A stretch of 64,000 nt of DNA from Loxodes magnus (Eukaryota > Ciliophora > Karyorelictea > Loxodida > Loxodidae). Where the stretch lies: contig CAMPDV010001445.1 of the NCBI GenBank assembly GCA_946699065.1, forward strand, positions 52,278-116,277, in the 5' to 3' direction. The notes beneath the pieces are model-generated. The model was not told the origin of the DNA and searched no databases. It worked only from the letters and a program-made list of their open reading frames with translations. Positions 1-12,589 of the stretch are shown piece after piece; within the stretch, counting starts at the first letter, position 1; the number at the start of each line of letters is the position of its first letter. The translations under genes and the position numbers were made by a program.

Positions 1-899
1 ATTTAACTCCTATTAAACTACAATCTATATCACACCATTTATATTTATTCTAGATTATATCTACTATTTATTAGTTTCACAAAGCACCAGTAAAAGATAA
101 TATTTATCCCTTTAGTATCTCTAATACCTTATCATCCTATTTATTATCTTTATGGCAAAACATCTTTATCTCCTTTCTGACAAAATAGCTTATTGTCCTT
201 ATAAATATGAAAAGCATCGTTTGCATTCGTTTTAGATAGCTAGTTTCTAAGATCTTTCTCAAATTTTTATTTAGCGTCTCGTATAAAATTTTGACTTTAT
301 TAACTCTTAGCTGAAACTTAATATCTTTCAGCAAACAAAATTAGGAAAATTATTTTTGCTTCTTAAATCAATGAGTTTGCTTAAGCTGTTTAAAGGTAAC
401 CAAATAATGTAAGTAAATGCTTAAAATTTAGACTAAGAAATCTTTAAATTTAGATTTACAGTTATGCCTTTCAATATCAGTGATAGACTTTTTTGCAATT
501 TAGTGGAGAAAATTCTTTTTCGTAAGATTCTACTACAGTCATTCAAAAGCAAAGGAGAGTTTAAAAGCATGATATTAAAATAAGTCAGCAGATTTTTATT
601 TAAAGGAAAAAACTATGCTAGATAAATTTGCTTCGTAAGTGGAACTTAATACTGAAACAGAAATGAAGTTTAGAAGTTAAATAATACTAAAATAAAAGTT
701 TAAATATTGAAGTGTAATTAGTCTAAGGAATAAATAGAATAAGCCAGACAATTATATCAATAAGATTTTAAGATATCTTTAACTTTTATAAGATATAAGC
801 TTAATTTAGAAAGCTTAAGAATTATTACATTCAATAAAACTAAACTGATTATTTTCTTTATACGATAATATATAAAAGCTATATATTTAATTAATTATC

Positions 900-2850
900 T
901 ATCATTTCAATAATTAATATAAGTTATATCTATCTAATTTTTTAATCCAAACTTGTTAAACTTTATTTTTCGCCTAATTTATTTAGATTTGATTACCCCT
1001 TAAACAATAATTTACCTACTTTTAATTAATATATTTAAATCCTTAATAACTTATGTTCAAATTAGGAAGCTTATGTTATAAAATTGTTATTACTCTATCT
1101 TAAATACCAAGTAACCATTCTTATTTCAAATCTAAATACTAAAAATTAACTGTAAACCTTCATTTTGTTCCAAGTAGGATAAATCTATAAACTTTCTTTC
1201 GGATAATCAGGATTAATTTCTGCTCCCCTATACGCCTGATATAGTAATGTTTTTGGAACCGTCTAAATTGTTTCTTCCACTGAACATACAGCTTAGTATG
1301 AGAACATTTTGTATTGTCTTAATGAATATTTCAGGGAAACTAAGAAATTTTTAATTTTATTGACTGATAACCAGAATCTAGATAATAAGACTTCTTACAC
1401 ATTTAAAGCATTTATCACTGTTAATTATTGGAACTTTAAATTATCCTATATATATTTTTTTATATAGGAGATTATACTTTAATTAAGAACCTGCCAAATC
1501 AATCATCCTGAGAAATTCTTTATTTTCTTCATAAGATTTAAGATTTTAAATTTTATCTTAATTTGCTGTGGGAACTTACTATATCATCACTTCTCAACAA
1601 GATGCTTTTAATTCAAAAGATAAACATGAGCTTTCAGACTTATTTTAAGATCATAGAGCACTGTTGAAAAGTCTAATTTTAAACAGAAAGACAAATCTAT
1701 AACACTTTACTCCATAATTTATGAATTCAAAAGGATTATCTCCAGTGACCACTCTTCTTCTTACAAAAATATCAATATCAGGAATAAATTTTACTACATC
1801 AGAGCCTTTTCGTAATGCCAAAGGTCTCAATATTTTTCCTGATACACTGCCATTAGGAGATCTTTACTCTCTAATAGGGCTCTTCAGAACTTTTAATTTA
1901 ATTCAAGGATTATTCATTTTATTTAGCTGGTTCAATTAACCTTCATGTGCTACTAAGTAATATATTACACTACTTTTAGACAACTTAAAATTTTAATTAT
2001 GTAAATTCTACTCTCTTGCATCTTTTTCTAAGCTAAAATCGAATATCACAGAAGTAAGTATTAATTTTAATGCTACCTAGAATACTAAATTTAAAAGGGA
2101 AGTTTTATCTGCTAAGTATAAGGAGGCTAGGATTTAATAATCTGATGAGAACGTTTCTAAAGATAAATAAATTAACATAATTCTACTTTTATTAGGTTCA
2201 CCATGATTAATAAAAAAACCAAATTTGGATTTTAAAGTAGTCTAGAAATATTTCTTGCTTCGTCTGATCTTTTTGGTCACTTTTGTCTCAGTTTTTTAAA
2301 TAAAAATGTATTACCTTTACTCTCAAAATTCTTTTATTTCTTTCCGAAGGCTAAAGTTAAAAGGGATCAGAATAAAATCCAATTATTGCGCCAAATTTCA
2401 CAATCGAATTTAATTTTTCTACTTAAAGATATAATTTGTCTCAGTCATGTCTTCAGGTTTTTCTAATTCCTAACCAGATAAACACATAGAGACAGGATTA
2501 CTCTGAGACTTGGAGTTCAGCACCCTAGTTAGATTCTGGTACCGATCGAGAGAACCCTCAAATAAGTAAGGCTTATCACACAAGTGTACGTTGTTATTTA
2601 TTATTATTTATTTATTATGATTGAACTTTTATCAAAAGTATAGGGGTTATAATGGCCTGATTTTATATATGTGTATAGGAAAGTTTAGTAGTTGGTATTA
2701 AAGTATGTATTTTAGAGTGTATGATAGTAATAATGACTTGTATTTAGATATAGGTTAATGATAATTTGATTATAGTTTTGATTAGATAAATAGTAATCTG
2801 TACTTGTATAATTTAAATATAAGGATATATTAAAGATAGTTTTTTGACAT
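900..2850 (-). CDS. Unrecognised protein, minus strand
   Basis: I do not recognise a family. With TAA/TAG=Q and TGA=W one frame reads as a continuous, well-mixed protein from about 2576 down to about 900. It includes stretches such as CDKPYLFEGSLDRYQNLTR, GFFINHGEPNKSRIM, GSVSGKILRPLALRKGSD and RRRVVTGDNPFEFI. The plus strand is T-rich here, as expected for minus-strand coding. The first in-frame ATG upstream is at 2850, but 2580-2850 is low-complexity (Q/N/Y/L) and the true start may be lower. The 3' end is not defined: the frame stays plausible below 1200 and becomes ambiguous near 900. VTGDNP recalls the end of DJ-1/PfpI proteins, but no other part of that fold is visible, so no function is given. 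A short plus-strand open frame at 1721-1939 is its antisense shadow. Confidence 0.4.
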
Positions 2851-3209
2851 TGTTGAATATGTTTTGGTATGTTATAAGCTGTATGTTAGTATCTGAATAA
2901 TGATAATATTTGAATAATAGATTTTTAAAGATGTTTAGATAAAATTTGATTCTTTATTTATTTCAGCTTTAAAAAGAGCTAGTAAGGAAAATAATCTTTA
3001 TTGTCAACTATATAGCTATAACTACATTACCATATCAACATCATATATACACTTAAACATACAAAAAAACTTATAAAAATACAACATTAATAAGTATAGA
3101 TTAACCATATTAATAAGTAGTAACATATTTACTATAGATATTTAAACTACTTACATATAAAACTATATTTATTATCAATAATATTAATCATATCAATATT
3201 ATTATTATC

Positions 3210-4655
3210 TCAGTTATCCCCTTTAACACTTCTATAACTCAACTTTTCTAAATCAATCCTCATTATTGAAGCTCTTCCCTATTCATAAGCAAAAACATAT
3301 CCATAGACACCTCTTATTTTCATCTCTGTTAAAGCTTCAACATCTTTAAAAATTTAACTTTATTGCCATTATTATTTGTTTCTTTTATATATTTTTCTTG
3401 AATATTCTTTCGTAGAAAATTTTTTTAAACCTCCAAATATGACAAAAGGTTCTAAAGAAACTATAGGATAAGCAACAGCTTCAGGAAGATTCAAATTTTA
3501 CTTACTCCATCTATCATTCTATATGTTATACTTTCATATATCTTTTAAAGTTTATAATTTCTAATTTGCACCTCCAATTGAATAAATGTTTTATTCATCT
3601 TTATCTACTACTAAAGTTTACCAAATTATTTAAAATGAAAATTAAGAGCATTTTTATCATTTACTTTAGTTTCCTATCTTTAACTTTTCTACTGATTTTA
3701 AACCTTGATTTATACTAGTAACTCCTCCAACCACATAAAGATAATTTTAAGCTTCTGCTAATCCAAATTCATATCTTCCCTCATTTAGATCACTAAGTTT
3801 TGTATTATTACCTTCGAAATCGAACTATCAAGTTTCTTTTATTCCTTTATTTTAATTTTAGTTATATCCTCCAATTAAATATAACTTATTTTAATATTCT
3901 ATACTTTAACTAAGTTCTGGAATTATAATTTAAACTTAGACTTATCGTAATTTCTCAGTTTAAATGTTAAATAAACTTAATTTTTAAATCTAGTAATTAA
4001 AGAAGTGAATATAGTTAGATTGAATAAAATGTTGCTACTAGGTTAGTTTATGTTAATTAGCCTGTTTAGTGTTTAACTGTTCTTACTTTGTATTGTATTA
4101 TAGTTTGTTTCTTATTTGTGTGATATAATTTGAAGTTAATTTAGGGTTTAGTACTAAAGGTGGTTATATAGTGGAATATAGTTAGACTGTTATAGTTTGG
4201 ATTTGAGTTGGTTTTAGAAATGAGTAAATAGGGAATTAGGATGATTGTATAATATTTTAGTGTTATTAGTTGTAGTTAATGGTAGTGTATTGGATGATAT
4301 TAGTATATGGTATAATGAGAGTATTAGTAATGTTAGATAATTTGGTTGTAATGGTTTTAGATTTTTGCATAATTTACTTCCTTATCTCTTTTAATTTCTA
4401 TCTAGCATCTTAAATCTTTTATATGTATTATTAGTTTTAAAATATCATTCTTATTAAATCACTTTCTTAAGGTAAGTCTTCAAATCTAAAATGGAATCCT
4501 TTTTAACAAATAGGACATTACATTATGCCTTATAATCAGAACTGAGTATTCAAACACAAACCACAGTAAATATGTCCACAAGGTAAGACAGTTGGAAGAG
4601 CATTAGTTAAGTTGTAATCTTCTTAGCAGATTAAGCATTTTGGTAACGCTTACAT
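3210..4655 (-). CDS. RING finger-kelch repeat protein (probable E3 ubiquitin ligase)
   Basis: Likely a cytosolic E3 ubiquitin ligase with a kelch substrate-binding part. The ATG at 4655 opens MQALPKCLICQEDYN. The RING follows at once: CLIC, then LPCGHIYCGLCL, then CPIC (C-x2-C ... C-x-H-x2-C-x2-C ... C-x2-C, residues about 7-55). Next comes a Q/N/T-rich linker (about 70-230), which shows on the plus strand as a T/G-rich stretch at 4070-4370. Kelch blades end the protein, with IGGY, VVGGV and SIGGA turns and the closing GYVFAYEQGRASIMRIDLEK. A TGA follows at 3212-3210, in frame with the start. That gives about 481 codons if there is no intron. The linker uses many TAA/TAG as Gln. A second gene with the same order lies at 59.2-60.8 kb. 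Confidence 0.85.
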
Positions 4656-5630
4656 TTTTATTATTATTTAGATTAAAAAAGCTTATAAAGGTAATTTATA
4701 ACAGTTACCATCAAAAATTATAATTAACCATTATAAATTCAAATATCTATCATTACATACATACTACAATATTCACCTCTTATATCAAGTACCTATCTAC
4801 AATCCGCACCAATACATTTTGCTAAATTTAAAAAACCAACCAGCTTTACAACTTAATCACATTTTTTATTCTATAAATAACAAAAACATCTCTATCCTAA
4901 AATCTTTAAAAACTACTAGGAGCAATGCACTAAAAAAGGGACACAATCTTTAACTAATCTTAATATCAAAAAAAGTAGCTAAGTTAGAACATTTACTAAG
5001 ACAAAAGCTCTTTGAAAATCTTTAAAATGTAGGAAGAAAAGAATGAGAAAAAAATAGAAGAGAATACGAAGCTCGGAACTGCTAAAAGAGAAAAATTTAT
5101 AAATTTAAAAAATTTTTAGAAGAAAAGAACTACAACCAAAGACTCATTCCAGCAGAAATGCAAACAAATGAAATTATTTTGCATTTCTCAGAAATCTTAA
5201 GTAAGAATATGGTAAAAAGAATAAGTGTGTGAAAATTCTTAGAAAGGGCAGAATGGAGTTTTTATTCAAAGTCCTACTCACAATCTTCTAGGAACTTCAG
5301 CTTTATCCCTAATGAGACTCCTTTCGAGAACTAGATCAAAGCTATCAAGCAGAAATTTCTTTGACTAAATGTTCAACCTTAAAATCTTCCTCTTTTAAAA
5401 TTTATTACTAATAATTTAAGAACTGGATATAAATATGAAACAGAATGGAGTTTTTAGTCAAAGTTCTTCTTTCAATTTTTAGGTTTTTCAACTATATCCC
5501 GACAAAAATTTTTAGAACTAAACCAAAGATCTCAAGTGAAACGGAGTCTATAAAATAAGTTGTACTTTCATTCTATAAGTACTTACGCTTATTCGTAACT
5601 CAGACATATTTTGAGAAAAAGAACTAAACA
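4656..5630. other. Intergenic, no recognised gene
   Basis: I see no recognisable gene. From about 5270 there are degenerate copies of phrases (AATGGAGTTTTTA..CAAAGT, ..GATCAAAGCTATCAAG) that look like worn outer units of the 99-bp repeat array that follows. Confidence 0.4.
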
Positions 5631-5639
5631 ATCTAGAAA

Positions 5640-6840
5640 ATGGATTCCGAACTTAAATTCTTCTTAACGTATTGAAGTTCTTAAGCTTATCATCTATCCA
5701 GACATTTTTTAAAACTTGATTAGAGCTCGCAAGGATAACGGATTCAAAACTTAAAGTTCATCTTACAGTATTTTAAATTTCAGCACTTTCGTCAATCAGA
5801 TTATGCTTTAGAAAACAATCGAGCTCTAAAGGATACGGATTCCATACTTAAAGTTCTTCTTAAAGTCTTAAAGTTCATAAGCTTTAACTCTACACAGACT
5901 TTTTTTGCGATTTAGATTAGAGCTCTTAAGGAAAACGAATTCCAAACTTTAAGTTCATCTTACAGTCTTTTAGTACTTAGCATTTTAGATTCTCAGTTCA
6001 AATTTGGAGAATTTGATCAGAGCTTTCAAGGATTAACGACCTCCAAACTTAAATTTTCTCTTATAGATTTTTAGTATTTCAGCACTTTGCATATTGAGAT
6101 TAAATTTAAGGAAAAGATCCGAGCTCGCAAGGATAACGGATTGCAATCTTAAAGTCTTACAGTTCTATAGCTTAATCTCTACCCAGACTTTTTTGAGAGC
6201 AGTATCAGAGCTCTAAAGGATAACGGATTCCTAACTTAATTTCTTCTTAAAGTCTTTTAGTGTTTCAGCACTTTCGAAATTCAGATATAACTATAGAAGG
6301 TGATCCGAGCACGCAACGGTAACGGATTGCCACTTAAAGTTCTTCTTACAGTTTAGAGTTCTTAAGCTTTTTATCAGTAAACTTTTTTGGCGAAATTGAA
6401 AAGAACTTTTAACTATTAACGGATTCATAACTTAAATTTTCTCTTATAGATTTTTAGTATTTCAGCACTTTGCATATTGAGATTAAATTTAAGGAAAAGA
6501 TCCGAGCTCGCAAGGATAACGGATTGCAATCTTAAAGTTCTTCTCAAAGTCTTAAAGTTCTAAGCTTTACATTTATCTGTTTTTTTTTGGAGAACTGGAT
6601 AAGAGCTTTCAAGGATAATGGCCTCCAAACTTAAAGATTTTCTTACAGTCTTACAGTTCTATAGCTTAATCTCTACCCAGACTTTTTTGAGAGCAGTATC
6701 AGAGTTCGAAAGGATTAACAGATTCCAAACTTAAAATTTTTCTTTAATCTTTTATTTTTTCATAATTTTCGATATTCAGATTAATTATTATTTTTATCAG
6801 AGCTCTCAATGGAAACGGATTCGAATCTTATATTTCTTGT
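5640..6840. repeat. Tandem array, about 12 units of ~99 bp
   Basis: The phrase GAGCTCNNAAGGATAACGGAT recurs at about 5722, 5821, 5920, 6020, 6121, 6208, 6307, 6402, 6503, 6603, 6702 and 6800. Spacing is mostly 98-101 with one of 87 and one of 95. Each unit also holds TTAAAGTTCTTCTTAAAGTCT, a TTTCAGCACTTT or CTTTAACTCTACCCAGAC variant, and a run of T. Two ~110-bp blocks at about 6040-6150 and 6430-6540 are identical, so turnover is recent. On the minus strand some units read as a 33-residue repeat (..LKDFKKNFKFGIR..), but unit lengths are not all multiples of three and that reading shifts frame between units. It is either a non-coding minisatellite or a decayed repeat gene. Confidence 0.8.
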
Positions 6841-6899
6841 AAATAATCTAATAAATATCCTATACATTTTAAAATCTCGGTATGATCTAGGATTTCATA

Positions 6900-8160
6900 T
6901 AAAAGAGAAAAGAGTCTGAACAATTATTAAGTAAGTTAAAAGATAGGATCATAACCTTCCTTCTAGTGATTAAATTATTTAGATAGATCAATTTCTTAAT
7001 CATGAGATTATAATATGTTAGAGCTTTAAACCAGATCCGTTACTATCTTCTACTATGAGGGTAATATTTAAACTTTATACCTTCTCAATTATTTCACTCT
7101 CTAAGGATAAGCACCTAAGATTCAACATAGACATAACCAAACTAGTTAACAGGTGTTTTGACTGGCCTATTCTATAGCTGGATATTTCGTATTCTTATAT
7201 CTCTACATTACCTTTCTTAATACCATTTAACTTAGACTCTAACTATGTATATTATTCATATGTTGTCGTCTTTAGAATTCCATTTCATACCATTAATTTT
7301 AACCATTATATTCAAACACTTTGACTCTACTATCCTTTCTTAAGAATCTTACCAACATGAGCAGATTATCCATCATCTTATTATAATAACTAGAAAATAC
7401 CTCCCAAATGTTCCTTCTGTAATACCATAAAGCAATAATATTATTTCATATTTACTAATCATATGAGATAATACCAAATACTAGAGAACTTTGATGCCTT
7501 TTCTAATATTTATTGCATTATCAGTGAATTATATCTCTTAATCATTTTGTTTTTTGTCTTTAATACATATAAATCTTTAATTATTGTATAGTAGAACTTA
7601 GGATCATGTTATGATTTGGTAGCTTGTATTAAATTCTAATAATAACTCTCAAAAGGTGCTTTAACTCTTACTTGGTTGAAGCTGTTAAACGCGTTGTATG
7701 TATAAAGATATTTTAAAGGAATTTTCCCTGTTTTAAGTAGCTTGATTTCTAGTAGATAATCCATTTCGTTACTCTTTATTCTCCACTATTTCCTCAACAT
7801 CATCCATAGTAATCCCTTACTCTTATTTACTCTTTATGTTTAACGATCTAAGGTAGGATTAAGCGAAGTTACAAAATCCTTTGAAGTCCTAAATTTTAAT
7901 CTTATACAGTCATAGTGGTTATCTGGTATAGCTTTTTTCCTTTTTACTAAATTTAAACTAGAAGATGCCTTTTCAGTCTTAGTCTAGAGTTATTTCCCTA
8001 ATAAAGATAGAAGTTTAGTTTAATTTAGCCATTCATGTCCATAACCTCTTTTTTGCCTATTTAGGACTATTTTTGCCGTTTATTTCATCACTATCTTTGT
8101 ATAAAGGTACTGCTATTTTATGCCCTTCTGTTATCTATGATATATCTATTTCTCCCTTAA
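6900..8160 (-). CDS. Unrecognised protein, minus strand
   Basis: No family recognised. From about 7980 to 7100 two minus-strand frames both look protein-like, so the correct one is uncertain. One contains MDDVEEIVENKEQRNGLS and FTDNAINIRKGIKVLQYLVL. The other contains YNAFNSFNQVRVKAPF and KFYYTIIKDLYVLKTKNKMI, which has the feel of large ciliate membrane/PAS-type proteins. Strand choice rests on the T/C-rich plus strand and long uninterrupted sense in both candidate frames. Tiny introns could move the reading between frames. Both ends are undefined. Confidence 0.35.
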
Positions 8161-8169
8161 CCTCGAATA

Positions 8170-8760
8170 ACTTAATAAAAGACCAATATAAAGACTAAGA
8201 AGATAGTTGAAAATTGGTTTGAGTTTAAAAACCGAAGCCTTTATCAACAGGAATCAGGCTAATTAGCACCTTTTTATCTACCTATTAATTAGAAGGATGA
8301 CGTTGGCATTCAAAGGAGAGACTAGAAGCTTGAAAACTACGATAGCAAGAGATTTGTTCAAGCATGGAAGAAACTTCTGAGAAGTTATAGTTATAATGTC
8401 AATCTATCTAAAAGAGAGTCAATTATAATTGGCTCAGCAAGATTTTTAAAACTTTTTCTGGTTATTTTCCTTCAAAACTTTATACTCTTTTACAAGAGAG
8501 CAATACTAGTACTATCAAATCGAAGTTAAGTGAAAGAAACATTTGCATACTAGAGAGAAATCATGTGCTTACTAATTCTGTTTCCGTTTTGTTTTCCATA
8601 TCAAGTTGAGTTTATAGCAATGATATTATGAAGTGATATAATCAAAGCCTCTAAAGAGGTATTGAAAACATAAAGGTAAAAATACCTTAAGAAAATATAG
8701 TAATTTACTGCTAGGTCAAGGACATTAAAAACATCTTATCGTATTGAAGTATTTAATGAA
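8170..8760 (+). CDS. Unrecognised, possible membrane protein, plus strand
   Basis: The plus strand turns A/G-rich here. One frame reads RRDQKLENYDSKRFVQAW followed by hydrophobic stretches (FLKLFLVIFLQNFILFY, MCLLILFPFCFPYQVEFIAM) typical of membrane spans. A second frame (TEAFINRNQANQHLFIYLL, then ARDLFKHGRNFWEVIVIMS) is also plausible. I cannot decide between them without homologues. The gene would be divergent from the minus-strand gene to its left. Start and stop are not assigned. Confidence 0.3.
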
Positions 8761-8764
8761 AATT

Positions 8765-10345
8765 TAATTTTTTAAGTAATAACTAAACTCTACATTAGAA
8801 GTATCTAATATTTGCTATAATACTTTTCAAAGACTGGTGAATGAAATATCCATCTTTCTGTTTACCTTGCGAAAAAATTATCCAAATTTAAAAAGAATAA
8901 GAAAAGGATAACTATAATGAGGCTTACTTTTATTCCAGCTCTTTTCTGACATAACTATTAATCTTCTCATCATTTTGTATAGTTATTCTCTTTATACCAT
9001 TCCTCAATATTTAAATCTACATGTATCTCTTTTCACGTCCAATTTTTCTATTTTGCTTAATCAAACCACTATCAGTCACTTGTCATAAAATGCTTAATCT
9101 ATTTTACTTTATTCAATATCTTAAATACTCTAGTGCCTTTAGTTTACTTCTTGAAATAGAGTCAATGAATTTTATGTCTTAAGTATTTAATAGAACTAAA
9201 TCTTTCGATGGAATTTGCTATTTCACTTTAAGAAGCAAAGCAAGTAAATACATACTGAGAATTAGTCTCTAGGATCTTTCTACTTTATCTTTGTAAAATG
9301 AAACTAGGTGGCACAGTGACTAAGCAACTATAACTGAAGGTCCTATTAAGAATTCTGAGATGCAGATATCTAATGAGTTTAATTTAATAACTTAATGAGA
9401 ATCAAAATCTTCATTTAAGATTTTGCTTTATCTCACATTTTATTTCTTAGGCTAGAATTCTAACTTCAAATATCAACTGGATATTTAAACTATTTTTGAT
9501 GCTTATTATAACAAATTATCATGAAAGAATAAGATGAGAAGTTAAAGAGTTACGATACTATAAAGGGACTACACTGATTCTAGGTCTTCATATTCTTTTT
9601 ACATCATTAGAACTGTAACTGTCTTAAATCATTTTCAAATTAAAATCATTCCTAAAGTTTCTTTAATCGTATTTCTTATCCACTGTCTTGAGTGTTTTCC
9701 TCTTTATTAATGATAACTCTTAGAAGGTTATTTTCACTTTATTTATCAAGATGATATATTCAATTAAACTACTAATCAACTAAAAATATATAAAGTCCTG
9801 GCTTATTAACACTCTTATTGATATATCAAGTAAGTACTGCTGTATAATTATCTCTGTCTATACTCTAACTTTATTAAATAGCCTAAAGATTTCATATTAA
9901 TCTAGTTTCTAGATGCCTTCCTTTAATTAATTTAACTCATATACATTCCTATATACAATAACCATACTTTTCATCTGGAATTTATTTTTAATTTAATAAA
10001 TTAAATATAAGTAGAATAATGAGAAGGATTGTTTATCTTCATTTTCTATCTAGATTTTACTTTAAATTGAATTTCTTACGTTACTATGTAAATTCTCTTA
10101 TAGATAATCCTTCAAACTCGCTTCAGTTATTTCTTTACCTACTATAAACTTAATTTTAGTCACAACTTCTTATAGAAATTATTACTTCAGCTTTCATCTT
10201 TCCCATCTCCTCTAATTTTTTACCCTGCTCCTTATAATCTATATTTATAGCATTTTAATTCTGCATTTCTTCATCTGCAGACAGTTATAAGATGGATATA
10301 GATGTAATATTTATACTTTAATTTATTTAAATTTAATTTCTAAAA
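8765..10345. other. No recognised gene; weak minus-strand coding signal
   Basis: The plus strand is T-rich through most of this stretch. Minus-strand fragments such as SENNLLRVIINKEENTQDSG (near 9.7 kb) look protein-like. No domain is recognisable and no boundaries can be set. Confidence 0.3.
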
Positions 10346-10349
10346 TTAT

Positions 10350-12584
10350 TTAAAAAATGTAGCAGCGTTTTGATTTCTTTTTAACAGGAATTTTTTTCTT
10401 CTATTCTTTAGATATATGCTATTATAAATATTTTTCCAAGTCTTAATTTATAGCTCCTTCATTCTAATTTAGAATTTCCTCTACTAATTTTTGTATTCCT
10501 ATATGCTTATAACCATCTTCCTGAAAATATTCACAAAACCAGGCAATGTCTCTTCTCTTTCTTAGCTATTTAAATTGCTTTAAATCTTCTTCGCCTAGTT
10601 TATTTTCTAATTCTAAATAATGTTTTCTTAACTACTAATTTTATTCCGTTGAAGGATTATAAACAGTGTATTAATAAACCAAATTCTCCCCAAAACGGTT
10701 TCCTTCAAATTAAAGTTATAATTTATGTTAGTACTTTCCTGAGACTTACTCGGTCTTAATTTATATTTACACTAGTTAACTTTAGTTGGGTTTTAAGATT
10801 CCTACCTAACATTTCTAAGCAAAATTATCTAGACTTTCTATTGTAACATTTCTTGGTCAGTCTTTTTTTCCTATATTTTAGACCTCTAACTATATTTAAA
10901 CTTCTTCTTCATTTAAGTAATAATTTGCTTCTTATATTTACCTGATACTGCCTTATGGTAGTTATATCACTTCAAGTTAGACTTTACACTCTTATGAAAT
11001 ACTCTAATAATCTTATTTCTTTAGTACGAACGTCTAAACGAAATGAGGTTCTTCGTAACCAACAAAACTAATCTATATCTTTTTTATAGTTGCTTCTGAG
11101 GAGTTTAATGTTCTATCAATTTTAAAATACTATTGCTTATCTACTTAGAATAGACTAACAGGCTTATTCCATTTCTCTGTTCCAGTATTTTTAATTTAGC
11201 TAATTTATAATACTTACAGTTCTAGCTCGATTTGCTGTCCACTATATACTTTTTAATTGTTTTAGACACACTCTATTTATCCCTATATAAAACCTTACTT
11301 AATATATAGCACTATATTCACTCTTCGATTCTTCTTTTTATAGTCTTTAATAACTTTCTTTTATTTTTTGATTGATGAGTTACATTTCATACCTTCTTAA
11401 CTATTCCTCTTTCTCTTAGAGTTTATTAGTAAGTTATTAAATTTGGCTTTCTTGACTTAACATATAATGAAATTAATCTTATCTTTAGTTTGCTAAATCA
11501 GCTTATATCTTTTAGGATTATTATTATTAATATTAATTAATTTGAGGAGCATATTATTCTTAGCTCTGTATAGTAAAAGTTTAAAACTACTATTGCTGAT
11601 TAACTCCATAATTACCTTTCATTTACTATTCTTTTTTTAGTTACTAATTGTATGCCCCAGTTGGTATTTTGCTTTACTTTTAATTCTCCTTTTAAATCAT
11701 TGTGGCTTCTCAGTCTGTAGCATTTTTTCTTTTCCCAGTTTATAAAACTAAAAAAGTAGAAATTACTTACTTTAGTTCTATTAATTGTTTTAAAGCTGGT
11801 AATTTTAGTATTATAAATTCTATGTTTACTAAATTGGTAAGACTTAGATCGGCAAATCCTATGTTTGCAGTTTATTTTGTTGTAGACTAATCAGTTAAAA
11901 GTTGTTTTTGTATTCTTCATCATTTATGATATTTTTTAAGTACTTTTGCTTTAACTAATATATTATTCCTGGCTTTCTCTTCATATAATACTGAACTACT
12001 TTTTCAGGATTATGCTTATATATCTCAGCTAATTTGTGTAGAACTTATTCTTCTTATTCATTTATCTTGCTTTCTCTCGAAAAAGTGGTTTAATCTTTAT
12101 TAATATATGCAAGCTACTACAGACATTTAGATTAAAACTCATCCAGTTGCTTCATTCGCTAGCACATTTATTCCATTTCATTTTGACTTTATCTGTATTT
12201 TTAATCTTTTGTATTCATTTTTAAGTTTCTTTCTAATACTTCTAGATCTCATTAAATCTACTTTAATAGATCGTAATCCTCTCTAGTCTCTAATATTTTT
12301 CTCATTTTTTCTCTATCTCTAAACTCCTAAATTATTTTGATTATTTTTTAAGTTTTTTCATCGAAGTCAGCTAGATCAGATCTAGTTATTTTACTAAGCT
12401 CATTTAAGTTTTGCATAACCCAACTGATGATATTCTAGCACCGCTATGATACCAAATTATAGACAGAATACTAGATATCTGCCTGTTAGCATAGCTATAT
12501 AGCCTTGCCTAGATTTTAAATCCCTTAATCAAATTTTTTAGTCTCATTAGACTTAAAGTCGTTGGTCTAATAATTAGGCTACAT
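10350..12584 (-). CDS. NBR1-like protein A (coiled coil, Ig-like domains, UBA-like, CaaX)
   Basis: Possible selective-autophagy-receptor-like protein of about 731 residues. The ATG at 12584 opens MQPNYQ, as in paralogues B and C. In order it shows: an N-terminal helical region (ADIQYSVYNLVSQRCQNII, then the coiled coil EMEQMCQRMKQ); a Gln-rich linker; two repeated Ig-like segments with the N-x-G-x-E-x-W signature of NBR1 FW domains; a VNGNRFGE-type strand and YNPSTEQNQQLR; and a UBA-like segment (FCEYFQEDGYKHIGIQKLVEEIL...). It ends KKKSKRCYIF, a polybasic tail plus CaaX box, then TAA at 10352-10350. Introns of 23 nt (11770-11748) and 16 nt (11298-11283) restore the frame. The FW and UBA calls rest on pattern, not search. 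No PB1 or ZZ domain is visible. Confidence 0.72.
11283..11298 (-). other. 16-nt intron in NBR1-like gene A
   Basis: On the minus strand it reads GTAAGGTTTTATATAG. It joins ...SEYSAIYQ to GQIECV.... Genes B and C carry a 16-nt intron (GTAAGTCTTTATACAG) at the same codon. Confidence 0.85.
11748..11770 (-). other. 23-nt intron in NBR1-like gene A
   Basis: On the minus strand it starts GTAAGTAATTTC and ends CTTTTTTAG. Removing it joins the N-terminal frame to the Gln-rich linker frame (EATMIQKENQKQSKIPTG). Gene C has a 23-nt intron at the matching place; gene B has none there. Confidence 0.8.
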
Positions 12585-12589
12585 TATTA

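Noticed and set aside
464-860. Possible plus-strand gene starting MPFNISDRLFCNLVEK
   Set aside because: It overlaps uncertain minus-strand sequence, competing frames are equally good, and no family is recognised.
1721-1939. 72-codon plus-strand open frame that looks protein-like
   Set aside because: The opposite strand in the reassigned code gives a much longer coherent protein using TAA as Gln, so this is its shadow.
930-2576. DJ-1/PfpI or SET-domain protein
   Set aside because: Only short phrases (VTGDNPF, INHGEPN) fit; the catalytic and core motifs of both families are absent.
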